Of a DNA stretch of 64,000 nt, positions 18,505 through 26,191 are shown one piece after another. Within the stretch, counting starts at the first letter, position 1. Each line of letters starts with the position of its first letter. A program made the position numbers and the translations under genes. The notes under the pieces were generated by a model that saw nothing but the letters and a program-made list of their open reading frames with translations, had not been told where the DNA came from and ran no database searches. This DNA comes from Frigidibacter sp. ROC022 (GTDB lineage Bacteria > Pseudomonadota > Alphaproteobacteria > Rhodobacterales > Rhodobacteraceae): the NCBI RefSeq assembly GCF_024723735.1, contig NZ_JANQDU010000002.1:124001-188000 (forward strand), read 5' to 3'.

Positions 18505-18942
18505 TCAGTGTTGCGGAAACAGGAAGGCGAAGGCCATGCGCCGCCGCCAGGGTTGCGTGAGCGGTTCCTCGATCACGCCAAGCCGTTCATAGGCATGGAT
18601 GAAGCTGTCCGGCCCGGTCAGGATCCCGACATGCTTGGCGATGGCGCGCGGCATCATTCGAAAGAGGACCAGCGGGCCGGGGCCGGCCGCCGCCGGTTCG
18701 ACCTCGATCATCATGGCACGCGCGCCTTCGGCCAGAACTTCACGCGGGCCCATCTCGCCCCAATCCCGGCTGTAGGGCGGGATCGGGAACGGCTCAGGGC
18801 CGACCACCTCGCGCCAGACCCCACGAGCCAGCCCGAGGCAGTCGCAGCCGACACCCTTGAGGCTGGCCTGGTCGTGATAGGGCGTGCCGAGCCAGGAGCG
18901 CGCGGCGGCGATGACACGCTCGGGGTCCGCGCTGGCTCTCAC
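18505..18942 (-). CDS. NlpC/P60 family peptidase (GTA gp14-like)
   Basis: 145 residues. The catalytic Cys is in G-C-D-C-L-G-L-A-R (Cys35) and the His in A-K-H-V-G-I-L-T-G (His104), the normal spacing of small phage NlpC/P60 enzymes. It probably cleaves the peptide part of peptidoglycan as a component of the tail tip during entry. It overlaps the DUF2163 stop by 4 bp. Confidence 0.9.
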   Translation of the reverse strand: MRASADPERVIAAARSWLGTPYHDQASLKGVGCDCLGLARGVWREVVGPEPFPIPPYSRDWGEMGPREVLAEGARAMMIEVEPAAAGPGPLVLFRMMPRAIAKHVGILTGPDSFIHAYERLGVIEEPLTQPWRRRMAFAFLFPQH

Positions 18943-19823
18943 AGCACGCTCCCGTCGTGGCCGCCGTTCTTGGTGGCATAGCGCAGGATGGTGTCCTGGC
19001 CGGGGATATGCGGGAAGCCCCGGAAGTTCGCGGTGTTGGCGAACTTCGCGCCGCAGGTCTCGATCCGCTTGTCGCAGCCCGCGCGGAGGATGAACGCGTC
19101 GCCCTCGGCAATGGCCAGCACCGGTGGCTCGAGCAGTGTCAGCACCGCGACACCGTCGGTGACTTCATGGCCCAAGAGCTCCGCCCGACGCCCGGCATTC
19201 GCGCCGCTGGTCCACTCGATGGTGCCGTAGCTGAACCAGCCGGCCTCGAACCCGCCGAGCCCCGAGGCCATGAAGGCACGGTCGCGCAAGAGATCAACGA
19301 CGGCGCCGCTGCCCTTGAAGGCCGGATCATCGAGATCGACCCCGCAGCGCGCATCGCCAAGCGCAGCATCGCAACTCGCCTGGAAGGTCCGCCCCACCGT
19401 CTGGCCCAGCACATGGGCAAGCGAGCGCACCTCCGCCACGAAGGCGAGCCGCCCGCGCCGGATCTGGCCGATGGCCCCACGTCGCATCAGCACGCGCTGG
19501 CTGGTGTCGGTCCAGTTCACCCGCCATACCTCCACCTCCGCATTGTCCCAGCGGCCATCGAGGATGTCGGTCTCGGTGATCCGGTCCGAGGTCAGCACGC
19601 CCTCGGCGTCCTGCGCATCGACCGAAAGGTCGGAGCCCGACCGCACCTCGGAGGCCGTCAGCCCGCTTTCCGGCTCGAACTCCGTGCCGTCAAAGTTCAG
19701 CGTCCGGTCATGATCGGTGAAGCCGAAACTCGCGCCATCGGTCCGCGTGATCCGCCACACCCAGGCGAGCGTGGTCGTGCCCTCGTCGAGATGGGCCTGA
19801 AGATCGGGCGAGAGGGCTTTCAC
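18939..19823 (-). CDS. DUF2163 tail protein (GTA gp13-like)
   Basis: 294 residues. The N-terminal domain (W-R-I-T-R-T-D-G, F-T-D-H-D-R-T-L) and the C-terminal part with cysteines (C-D-A-A-L-G-D-A-R-C-G-V-D, then C-D-K-R-I-E-T-C-G-A-K-F) match the phage baseplate hub family DUF2163. The GTA counterpart binds iron-sulphur or structures the hub beneath gp15. The gene is overlapped at both ends (ATGA) by its neighbours. Confidence 0.88.
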   Translation of the reverse strand: MKALSPDLQAHLDEGTTTLAWVWRITRTDGASFGFTDHDRTLNFDGTEFEPESGLTASEVRSGSDLSVDAQDAEGVLTSDRITETDILDGRWDNAEVEVWRVNWTDTSQRVLMRRGAIGQIRRGRLAFVAEVRSLAHVLGQTVGRTFQASCDAALGDARCGVDLDDPAFKGSGAVVDLLRDRAFMASGLGGFEAGWFSYGTIEWTSGANAGRRAELLGHEVTDGVAVLTLLEPPVLAIAEGDAFILRAGCDKRIETCGAKFANTANFRGFPHIPGQDTILRYATKNGGHDGSVL

Positions 19824-20029
19824 CTTCGCCCCCAGCCGCGCAGCAATGCCAGAGAGGCCAGCGCGGAGGAGACGACCCCTCCGCCTGTGCCGGCCAGGGC
19901 GTAGAGGTTGAACGGCTTAAGGTCGAACGTCCCCGTCGCGAGGTCGAACTCCGCCAACCCGGCCATCGCAAGGCCCGAGGCCGCCAGGCAAGCCAGGTAG
20001 ACCAGCCCGCGTGCAAGATTCCAGGTCAT
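19820..20029 (-). CDS. Small membrane protein of the lysis cassette
   Basis: 69 residues from the ATG at 20029, which overlaps the lysozyme stop codon (ATGA). Two hydrophobic segments (G-L-V-Y-L-A-C-L-A-A-S-G-L-A-M-A-G and L-Y-A-L-A-G-T-G-G-G-V-V-S-S-A-L-A-S-L-A) make it an inner membrane protein. Its position directly after the lysozyme suggests a holin or spanin-like helper, but the family is not recognised. Confidence 0.65.
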   Translation of the reverse strand: MTWNLARGLVYLACLAASGLAMAGLAEFDLATGTFDLKPFNLYALAGTGGGVVSSALASLALLRGWGRR

Positions 20030-20643
20030 GATATTGCCCTTCCCTTGAAGTATTCCAACAGCTTGCGCCACCACGTCGGCGCGCTTGCGTGGCGCAGCAG
20101 CGCCTTGGCCTCGTTCTCGGTGAGCCGCCGGATGGCCTGCGAGAAGTCCACCCGCCCCGCGCGATCCACGGACCAGACCGGGATCGGACCGCCCGGGTAG
20201 CGGCCATAGTGGAACAGGTCGCGCTCGGCTTCCCGGCGCGGGATGATCGAGGCCGGCCGCCGCCAGTTCAGAAACGCGTTGGCGGCTGCAACGCGATTGC
20301 AGGCATTGAGGTGCCGGGTCAGCGCCGCGCGGGCGATGTCGCCGGTGTTGTAGTGGAACGAGACCAGCGCATCGAACTCGTGCGGCGCGAGCGGAACGGT
20401 CACGGCGCGCAGGACATCCGCCTCGTAGCGCGCAAGGTCGGCGCGGAAGGTCCGGAAGGCCTCCCTGATCCCTGCCTCCAGATCCTCGGGCATGCCGCGC
20501 GGCATGGCCTCCGGATCCGGCGGCCCGGCGGCGGCCGTGTGGCCGATGCCGAAGGTCCAGACCTGTTTCACGTCCATGTATGGCCCCGGCACGATGCCTT
20601 CGTGCCGGGCAAGGGCCACGAGGCCCCGGTCAGTCATCTGCAT
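20026..20643 (-). CDS. Phage lysozyme, glycoside hydrolase family 24 (endolysin)
   Basis: 205 residues. The GH24 catalytic triad is seen in the first 36 residues: Glu15 (R-H-E-G), Asp24 (Y-M-D-V) and Thr30 (W-T-F-G-I-G-H-T), the E-x8-D-x5-T spacing of T4-type lysozymes. It cleaves beta-1,4 bonds of peptidoglycan for lysis. There is no signal peptide, so it needs a holin; two or three small membrane proteins surround it. Confidence 0.92.
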   Translation of the reverse strand: MQMTDRGLVALARHEGIVPGPYMDVKQVWTFGIGHTAAAGPPDPEAMPRGMPEDLEAGIREAFRTFRADLARYEADVLRAVTVPLAPHEFDALVSFHYNTGDIARAALTRHLNACNRVAAANAFLNWRRPASIIPRREAERDLFHYGRYPGGPIPVWSVDRAGRVDFSQAIRRLTENEAKALLRHASAPTWWRKLLEYFKGRAIS

Positions 20644-20647
20644 GGCG

Positions 20648-20779
20648 TTACCCCAGAAGCGAGAGGAGCAGGATCAGCGCGGCCACGGAGAGGCCGATGC
20701 GAAGCTGATGCGCGAATGCGGCGCGCGGATCGTCGGCGGCACGTCGCAGGCTGCGCAGGACGCGGGTGAGCTCAGTCAT
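20648..20779 (-). CDS. Very small membrane protein of the lysis cassette
   Basis: 43 residues, ATG at 20779, stop TAA at 20650-20648. It has a basic N-terminus (T-R-V-L-R-S-L-R-R-A) and one C-terminal hydrophobic helix (I-G-L-S-V-A-A-L-I-L-L-L-S-L-L). Its start overlaps the end of the holin-like gene and it ends 5 bp before the lysozyme start, so it is packed into the cassette and likely real. A Rz- or holin-accessory role is inferred only. Confidence 0.55.
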   Translation of the reverse strand: MTELTRVLRSLRRAADDPRAAFAHQLRIGLSVAALILLLSLLG

Positions 20780-21119
20780 TGCGCCCCTCCCGCGCGTTGC
20801 GCAGGCGGGCGAGCACCAGTTCGATCACAGCCGGCCCGAAGACGCCCACCAGGTAGGCCGCCGATCCCGCAGCCCCGCCCGCGGGGATGGCTTCGGGCGG
20901 CAGGCCGAGCCAGGAGGTGATGACGGCCATCGACAGGCTGCCCATCCCCGCCGCGATCAGCCCGCCGAGCAGGATGTGGCGCAGCGCGTCGCGCAGGCGC
21001 ATCTTTGTGGTCAGCGCGTTGGTCGCGCCGCCAAGCGCGCCCCAGGCCGCAAGGATCACGGCCGTGGAGGTGGCAAGCTCGCGCAGCACGGCGCCGAGGA
21101 AACTGCCTGAATCGTTCAT
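20772..21119 (-). CDS. Phage holin-like membrane protein (LydA type)
   Basis: 115 residues with three hydrophobic segments (T-S-T-A-V-I-L-A-A-W-G-A-L-G-G; H-I-L-L-G-G-L-I-A-A-G-M-G-S-L-S-M-A-V; G-S-A-A-Y-L-V-G-V-F-G-P-A-V-I). The G-G-L-I-A-A-G-M-G and G-x-x-G-P-A-V-I-E features match the LydA/holin 3 superfamily. It lies immediately upstream of the small membrane protein and lysozyme genes, so it is the best holin candidate. Confidence 0.75.
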   Translation of the reverse strand: MNDSGSFLGAVLRELATSTAVILAAWGALGGATNALTTKMRLRDALRHILLGGLIAAGMGSLSMAVITSWLGLPPEAIPAGGAAGSAAYLVGVFGPAVIELVLARLRNAREGRND

Positions 21120-21742
21120 CGCCGGATCTCCAGGAGCGGGATGGAGGTGATCGAGCCCAGCCGCTCGAGATCGAGGGTCACGTCCAGCGCGTCGGTATCA
21201 AAACGCGCCGGCACGTCGAACTCGAAGCCGGCGGTGACGGCGACGCCCGTGGCGGGGGCCGTGTCGAAGGTCACGACGCCGGTGGTGGTATCGACCGACC
21301 AGCCGCCGAACTGTTCCGCAGCGTCGAGCGCGATGCGCACCGTGCCCGCCACCGGCTTGGTGATGGTCCGGGTCCAGGATTGCGAGCCCGATGCGTAGGT
21401 CTTCACCAGTTGAAACGCGGTCGTCTCACCGTCGCCAGTGCCGATCATCTGGTCGGTCGGCGCAGGCGTGCCCGACGGCAGGCAGGACTTGTAGTCGGCC
21501 CAGTCCTTGAAGCGGAAACCATGAAGCCGGCCGTTGCGCGCCTCGAAGAAGGCGACCACCGCGGCCAGGTCGTCGGCGCGGCGAATGCCATAGGCGACAT
21601 CGTAGCGGCGGCGCGAGTTGGCCCAGCTGGCATTCCTCTCCTCGTCGCCGGAGGCCAGTTCGACGATCTGCGTGCGCCGCTCCGGCCCGCCGCGCGCGCC
21701 ACGGCTGATGTTGTCGGGGAAGCGCACCTCGTGGAATGCCAT
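21116..21742 (-). CDS. DUF2460 tail protein (GTA gp12-like)
   Basis: 208 residues. It opens with M-A-F-H-E-V-R-F-P-D-N-I-S-R-G-A-R-G-G-P, typical of DUF2460, and continues with R-R-Y-D-V-A-Y-G-I-R and F-R-F-K-D-W-A-D-Y, then a beta-rich C-terminal half. In GTAs the homologue is the distal tail/baseplate protein between the tape measure and gp13. It lies 3 bp after the tape measure gene. Confidence 0.9.
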   Translation of the reverse strand: MAFHEVRFPDNISRGARGGPERRTQIVELASGDEERNASWANSRRRYDVAYGIRRADDLAAVVAFFEARNGRLHGFRFKDWADYKSCLPSGTPAPTDQMIGTGDGETTAFQLVKTYASGSQSWTRTITKPVAGTVRIALDAAEQFGGWSVDTTTGVVTFDTAPATGVAVTAGFEFDVPARFDTDALDVTLDLERLGSITSIPLLEIRR

Positions 21743-21745
21743 GGC

Positions 21746-23890
21746 TCAGAGTCCCCTGCGCCCGAGCGAGACCGCGCGGGCAATGTCGGCCGCGATCTGC
21801 GTGCGCGACTGCCGGAAGCTCTCGGCGTTGCGGGCATTGATGTTGATGGTGACGCCGCCCGCACCCAAGGCCTGCGCCTCGCGCCGCGAGAGCACCCGCT
21901 CGCCGCGTTGCAGGATGGCCGGCACCTCGTCATGGCGCAGGCCGAGTGTTCCGCCGGAATGCATCCGGGGCGCGGCGGCGAAGGCCATGGCCGGAACCAT
22001 CCGCGCGGCCCCGGCCGAGCCGACCACGCCCCCGCCATGCAGGACGTCCGCGAATATCCCACCCGCACCGCCAAGGATGCCGCCGAGCGCGTTCGCGATC
22101 GATCCCAGGATGAAGCGGCGCGCCCCGAGCTTGGCGAGATCGGCCAGCAGCGAGGTGACGAGATCGCTGAAGTTCAGCTTGCCGGTCCTGACGAACTCGC
22201 CCACCGCGTTCTCGGCCGACTGGAAGGCGCTGACGAGGCTCTGGCCGATGTCCCCGCCGATCTCGCGCGCCTTGCCGGCATAGTCCGACAACGCCTCCGT
22301 GACCGCCTGCCAGCCAGTCACCGCCCGGTCCGCACTCTCCACGTTGGTCGCGCCGGCGGCGCGCGCGGACTGATCGGCGGTATCGAGGGCATCCGCGACC
22401 CGATCCGCGGCGGCGGCTGCCTCGTCAAGCGCGCCCGCACCATCCTCTCCGCTCGTCCGCATCGCCGCCCGCAGCGCATCCACCGCAGTACGCACGCCGT
22501 CGAAGGCATGGGCGCGGGTCTCGGCCGCGCGGGCACGCAGGGCATCGGCCTGATGGCCGGCATTGCTCGCGGCGTGCTCGAGGTAAGAGGCATAGCTCTG
22601 CGCCCCGAAGACATCGATCCGGGCCTCTGCTCCGATCCGCTCCGAGACCGCGTTGAAGGTCGGCCCGATCCGGGCAAGAAAGTCAGCCCATTTTTGCGAG
22701 AGAAACGCCATGAGCCGCAGCCAGATCCCCTCGATATCGGCCCGCATGGCGCGGAAGTCATCGACAAAGGAGCTGACGGTGAGCTTGATCCCGTCCCAGA
22801 CCGCGCCAGCGACATTGCCCATGAGTTCCAGCGCCTCGCCAAAACCGCCCGCGCCCCGCACGAGCCTGGCGAACTGGTAGATCAGCTCCCCTGCCCCGAC
22901 GATCAGCGCGCCGATCCCGGTGCGCACCAGCGCGCCGCGCAGGACAACCAGCGCCGTGGCGAGACCACGGACCGAAAGCGCGGCGGCGGCCAGCCCGGCG
23001 ACCCATCGGCCAGCGAGGAAGGCGGCGAAGGTCGCGGCCTGGGTGGCAAGGCGGCCGATGTTGTCGAACAGCCCCGAGATTGCCTGCCCCAGCGGGCCGG
23101 TTCGGCTGGCGAGCGCCGCCATGGCGTCTGCAATCGCTTCAAGTGCAGGCGCAGCGACGACCGCCAGCTGGTTCGACAGCCCGCGCCAGATCAGCCCCAG
23201 CCGCGAGAGCGCGTCATTCGTCCGCTCGATCTGGTCGGCGTCCTGCTCCGAGACCGCGACACCGAACGCGCTCACGTCCTCCGCCGCCTGGCGCAGCGTC
23301 GCCGTATCCAGCCGCTGGAAGGCCACGAAGGCCCTGTCCCCGAACAGCTGGCTGAACAGCGCCGCCTGCTCGGCGGCCGAGGCATTCTCGCGGATGCTCT
23401 GCGTCACGGCGGCGATGCGCTGGTCGAGCGGCAGGCGCAGCAGGTCTTCGGCATTGAGGCCGAGCCGCTCGATCGCCTTTGCCGCCGGGCCGCCACCATC
23501 GGCGGCAAAGAGCGACAGGCGCCGCGTGAGACGGGCCGAGCCGGCTTCAAGCTCGCCCATCGAGTTGCCGCTGAGCTCGGCGGCGCGCTCGAGCACCTGG
23601 ACGCTCTCGACCGTCGTCCCCAGCGACTGCGCCAGCTTGGCTTGCGCATCGACGGTCTGGAGACCCGATCGGACCATGGCCACGCCGGCCGCCGTGGCGG
23701 CTGCAACCGCGGCCGCCGCCGCGACCCTGGCCCGCCGCGCGAACGACGCAAGGCGCGCGTTCGCCGCCTCCATCTCGCGGCTGAGCCGCCCGAAGCCGCG
23801 GGTGCCCGCCTCACCCACGCCTTCCAGTTCGGCACGCACCTGCCGCCCGCCGACCGCGGCAAGGCGGACGCTAACCCGTTTCTCTGCCAT
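21746..23890 (-). CDS. Phage tail tape measure protein
   Basis: 714 residues. It is alanine-rich with long predicted coiled coils (residues 30-70 and 430-500) and two hydrophobic clusters in the centre (A-A-T-F-A-A-F-L-A-G-R-W-V-A-G-L-A-A; A-L-I-V-G-A-G-E-L-I-Y-Q-F). The C-terminus (F-S-D-L-V-T-S-L-L-A-D-L-A-K-L-G-A-R, R-G-E-R-V-L-S-R-R-E-A) matches lambda-family tape measure proteins. It sets tail length, here a fairly short tail. The frame is intact. Confidence 0.9.
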   Translation of the reverse strand: MAEKRVSVRLAAVGGRQVRAELEGVGEAGTRGFGRLSREMEAANARLASFARRARVAAAAAVAAATAAGVAMVRSGLQTVDAQAKLAQSLGTTVESVQVLERAAELSGNSMGELEAGSARLTRRLSLFAADGGGPAAKAIERLGLNAEDLLRLPLDQRIAAVTQSIRENASAAEQAALFSQLFGDRAFVAFQRLDTATLRQAAEDVSAFGVAVSEQDADQIERTNDALSRLGLIWRGLSNQLAVVAAPALEAIADAMAALASRTGPLGQAISGLFDNIGRLATQAATFAAFLAGRWVAGLAAAALSVRGLATALVVLRGALVRTGIGALIVGAGELIYQFARLVRGAGGFGEALELMGNVAGAVWDGIKLTVSSFVDDFRAMRADIEGIWLRLMAFLSQKWADFLARIGPTFNAVSERIGAEARIDVFGAQSYASYLEHAASNAGHQADALRARAAETRAHAFDGVRTAVDALRAAMRTSGEDGAGALDEAAAAADRVADALDTADQSARAAGATNVESADRAVTGWQAVTEALSDYAGKAREIGGDIGQSLVSAFQSAENAVGEFVRTGKLNFSDLVTSLLADLAKLGARRFILGSIANALGGILGGAGGIFADVLHGGGVVGSAGAARMVPAMAFAAAPRMHSGGTLGLRHDEVPAILQRGERVLSRREAQALGAGGVTININARNAESFRQSRTQIAADIARAVSLGRRGL

Positions 23891-23943
23891 GTTGGCGTTC
23901 CTCTTGAGATGTCGTCAGCCCGGGAGACCCTGGCACGCGCCCC

Positions 23944-23972
23944 TTGAAATATGTATCACGACGTGATACATA
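23944..23972 (+). promoter_or_regulatory. higBA promoter with overlapping palindromic operator
   Basis: TTGAAA (23944-23949), 17 bp, TACATA (23967-23972) form a plausible sigma-70 promoter. Between them lies a perfect palindrome, TATGTATCAC-GAC-GTGATACATA (23950-23972), with 10-bp arms. Transcription would start at about the higB ATG (23978), so the mRNA may be leaderless. HigA binding to the palindrome would occlude the promoter. Confidence 0.75.
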
Positions 23973-23977
23973 CCCCC

Positions 23978-24259
23978 ATGATCGTCAGCACGAAGGGCAA
24001 GCTCGCGGCGAACGCGGTGGCAGACCGGTTCGGCAAGGGTTTCCCCGCCGACCTGGTCAAGCGAACGCGTGCAATGCTGTCGGCTCTCGATGCCGCCGTG
24101 GTGCTCGAGGATCTCCGGTTTCCACCGGGCAATCACCTCGAGGAACTGAAGGGCGACCGGGCCGGACAGCATTCGGTGCGTATCAATGGCCAGTGGCGCA
24201 TCTGCTTCGTGTGGACGGACCAGGGACCGGCCGATGTCGAAATCGTCGATTATCATTGA
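23978..24259 (+). CDS. higB: HigB/RelE-type toxin
   Basis: 93 residues from the ATG at 23978 (M-I-V-S-T-K-G-K), the usual HigB length. An upstream ATG at 23951 lies inside the operator and is not used. The core R-T-R-A-M-L-S-A-L-D, P-P-G-N-H-L-E-E-L-K-G and Q-H-S-V-R-I-N-G-Q-W-R-I-C-F is the RelE fold of ribosome-dependent mRNA interferases. It forms a type II toxin-antitoxin pair with the next gene. The pair is inserted, in the opposite direction, between the tail chaperone and tape measure genes. Confidence 0.92.
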   Translation: MIVSTKGKLAANAVADRFGKGFPADLVKRTRAMLSALDAAVVLEDLRFPPGNHLEELKGDRAGQHSVRINGQWRICFVWTDQGPADVEIVDYH

Positions 24260-24270
24260 AAGGGTACGAC

Positions 24271-24561
24271 ATGAGCATGATGAAGAACCCCTCTCACCCC
24301 GGCGAGGTCCTGGCCGAGCTCTATCTCGGCCCGCTCGATATGAGCCCGATCGCGCTTGCCAAGCGCCTTCATGTGCCGCGCACCCGGATCGAGCGGCTGG
24401 TAAAGGGCGAAACCGCGCTCACCGTGGACACGGCACTCCGGCTCGCGAAGTTCTTCGGGACGACCCCGGAATACTGGATGAACCTGCAGCGCGCATGGGA
24501 TCTGGCGCAGGCGCGCAAGACAATCGATGTCTCAGACATCACGCCTCTCGAGGCTGCCTGA
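24271..24561 (+). CDS. higA: HigA antitoxin, HTH XRE family
   Basis: 96 residues with AAAGGG upstream of the ATG. It has P-S-H-P-G-E-V-L-A-E-L-Y-L at the start and an HTH (I-A-L-A-K-R-L-H-V-P-R-T-R-I-E-R-L-V-K-G) followed by F-F-G-T-T-P-E-Y-W-M-N-L-Q, the hallmark of HigA/VapI-type antitoxins. It neutralises HigB and, with it, represses the promoter at 23944. The last 30 bp overlap the end of the convergent tail chaperone gene. Confidence 0.94.
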   Translation: MSMMKNPSHPGEVLAELYLGPLDMSPIALAKRLHVPRTRIERLVKGETALTVDTALRLAKFFGTTPEYWMNLQRAWDLAQARKTIDVSDITPLEAA

Positions 24562-25229
24562 CGCCACCTGCTCGTTGAGCTTGGCGACCATCACCGCCTC
24601 GATGATGGGCAACAGTTCAGCCATGACGAGCGGCGGCACGCCGAGCGCACGGCCGAGGGCCAGCGCGGCGGTCATGTCCCAGCCGACGACGGCGCCGGGC
24701 AGCGCGCGCAGCTGACCGCCGAGGCGGCCGACGAGATCCCAGACCTGCCAGCCTTCAAGCGTCAGCGGCCGGTTCAGCCGCGCCGGGCAGTCCGGGCAGG
24801 CTTGCTCGCGGCCCTCGTAGGGTGCGCAGGCTTGGCAGTATCGCTCGCCCCCGCCGAAGGACCATTCGGCGAGAGCGCGGAGGCGTTTTTTTCCTGCTCC
24901 AGCAGCAGGCCCTTGGAGACATAGGTCAGCTGGAACGCCTCGAAGATCGGCCAGACGTCCATGAGCGCGTCGATCGCCTCGGGGCTCGGGTCGATGGGCT
25001 TCCCCTCCGCATCGCCGACGCCGTCCCAGGCCAGCACGGCCCGGCGCGCCAGAGCCTTGGCAAAGGCAACGGCGCGTTCCTCGTCGGAGGCGTCCTCGGG
25101 CACGGCTTCCACGGCCGGATCGCTGCGCGTCGCCACCATCAGCGCGGTGGTCAATGGGCGCAGTTGCACCCTCACGCCGGGGGCAAGATCGTGCCAGCGG
25201 GGCGCGTTGGTCAGGTCGAGCGTCAGCAT
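24532..25229 (-). CDS. Tail assembly chaperone, long -1 frameshift product (lambda gpGT-like)
   Basis: About 232 residues made by a -1 shift at the A-AAA-AAC site (24891-24885). The shared N-terminal part ends E-Q-E-K, then the shifted frame reads K-R-L-R-A-L-A-E-W-S-F-G-G-G-E-R-Y-C-Q-A-C with further cysteines (C-P-D-C-P) and a helical C-terminus (A-L-G-R-A-L-G-V-P-P-L-V-M-A-E-L-L). The C-terminal frame has no good start codon of its own and has strong coding character. It sits between tail tube and tape measure genes, exactly where lambda-like phages keep the G/GT chaperone pair. Confidence 0.8.
24774..25229 (-). CDS. Tail assembly chaperone, short form (lambda gpG-like)
   Basis: 151 residues from the ATG at 25229, which overlaps the tail tube stop codon (TGATG); a TTG at 25232 is the alternative. 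The protein starts M-L-T-L-D-L-T-N-A-P-R-W and has F-E-A-F-Q-L-T-Y-V-S-K-G before the shift site. After the slippery heptamer the zero frame continues for 38 low-complexity residues (S-A-L-S-P-N-G-P-S-A-G-A-S) and stops. In lambda the short and long forms, at a fixed ratio, coat the tape measure protein during tail assembly. Confidence 0.8.
   Translation of the reverse strand: MLTLDLTNAPRWHDLAPGVRVQLRPLTTALMVATRSDPAVEAVPEDASDEERAVAFAKALARRAVLAWDGVGDAEGKPIDPSPEAIDALMDVWPIFEAFQLTYVSKGLLLEQEKNASALSPNGPSAGASDTAKPAHPTRAASKPARTARRG
24885..24892 (-). promoter_or_regulatory. Programmed -1 ribosomal frameshift site A-AAA-AAC
   Basis: On the minus strand the zero-frame codons are GAA AAA AAC, giving the canonical slippery heptamer A_AAA_AAC in a run of seven A. 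It lies at the point where the zero frame turns into low-complexity sequence and the -1 frame into conserved-looking protein. Confidence 0.85.
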
Positions 25230-25756
25230 CAATATTCCTCGATGTCATTGATCAGGGTGGCGGTGCACATCCGGCCGGCCACGCTGTCGCGCGCGGCCTG
25301 CCAATCAAACGTCGCCTGCACGCCCTGCGGCCCGGAGATCTCGATGCGGGGACGCGGCAGGTAGACGGCGTGAACCGTGAAGGTAAAGCTCTCGCCCGAC
25401 GGCAGGCTGTAGGCGAACTCGAGCTCGCAGGGGTCGCCACCCAACGCCTGCGTCACCAGCGTCTGGTCGGCGAACCGCACCTCGATGGAGCCGGTGAGCG
25501 CCGCGATGGACGGGTCCGCGCCGTCGATGCGGCCATCGTTGCGGATGGTCTCGATCCGGTCGAGGTTGTTGGCATAGGTGATGTCGGCCGAGACCACGTT
25601 GCCAAGCGCCGTGCCGTTTCGGGTTATGGACCCGTTGAAATGCCCGAAGCGCTTCAGATCCAGCGCCGCCGGGGTTCCCGCGCTGGTCGTCGTGCTCACC
25701 GTCTCACCCTGCGCGACCAGCCGGGCCGTGGCGGTCAAGAGCCCCGAGCGCTGCAT
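25229..25756 (-). pseudogene. Phage tail tube protein, C-terminal part after an in-frame TAG
   Basis: 175 codons, starting M-Q-R-S-G-L-L-T-A-T-A-R-L-V-A-Q-G-E. It is in the same frame as the preceding ORF and separated from it by one TAG codon only, so together they make one tail tube protein of about 312 residues. The join (L-T-W-stop-M-Q-R-S-G-L-L) suggests CAG to TAG. Sequence on both sides is undamaged, so the mutation is recent, or the stop is suppressed, or the ATG next to it permits re-initiation. Confidence 0.8.
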
Positions 25757-26167
25757 CTACCAGGTCAGCTGGTCGAGGACGCAGCCGGAATACATGGCAT
25801 AGCGCGGCACCTCCGGCATGGCGGTCTCGATGGACATGCTGGGCAGCGTCCAGGCGCCGGACTGGAACTCGTGCGTCCAGGGGCCGGTGCCGGTCGTGGT
25901 CGGCGCGCCGAACGCCGCCTTCAGCCAGAAGCCGAAGGTCTCGGCATCAATCGGCACGACCACATCGCCGTCAGTTGTCACCGCGTCCTTGATTGGTGCC
26001 AGCGGATCTCGGCCGTAGCCGAGAAGCTCGGAGTTCAGGAGCGGCTGCTCGGCCCCGAGCGTCGTGCTGGCGAAGGGCATCTTCGTGAAGCCGCTCGCGG
26101 GCGGCGTGCCATAGGTCGTCTCGAACGCAAGCGCCATCAGCGCCCGCGCCCCCTGGGCTCGTGCCAT
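25757..26167 (-). pseudogene. Phage tail tube protein, N-terminal part ending at an in-frame TAG
   Basis: 136 residues (M-A-R-A-Q-G-A-R-A-L-M-A-L-A-F-E-T-T-Y-G-T-P-P). This is the N-terminal half of the Rhodobacterales-phage tail tube family, with G-D-V-V-V-P-I-D-A-E-T-F-G-F-W-L-K-A-A-F. TAG at 25759-25757 interrupts it. The tube is the polymerised core of a siphovirus tail, so loss would abolish tail formation. Confidence 0.82.
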
Positions 26168-26191
26168 GGTGGTCTCCTGTGGTCGGTTGGA

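Noticed and set aside
12947-23890. Genuine gene transfer agent cluster
   Set aside because: Only the tail-tip genes resemble GTA gp12-gp15. The element has an integrase, repressor and replication genes, and att sites, so it is a prophage with related tail genes.
21005-23947. Long plus-strand open frame of 980 codons
   Set aside because: It is antisense to the tape measure, DUF2460 and holin genes; open only because of high GC, with no family-like sequence.
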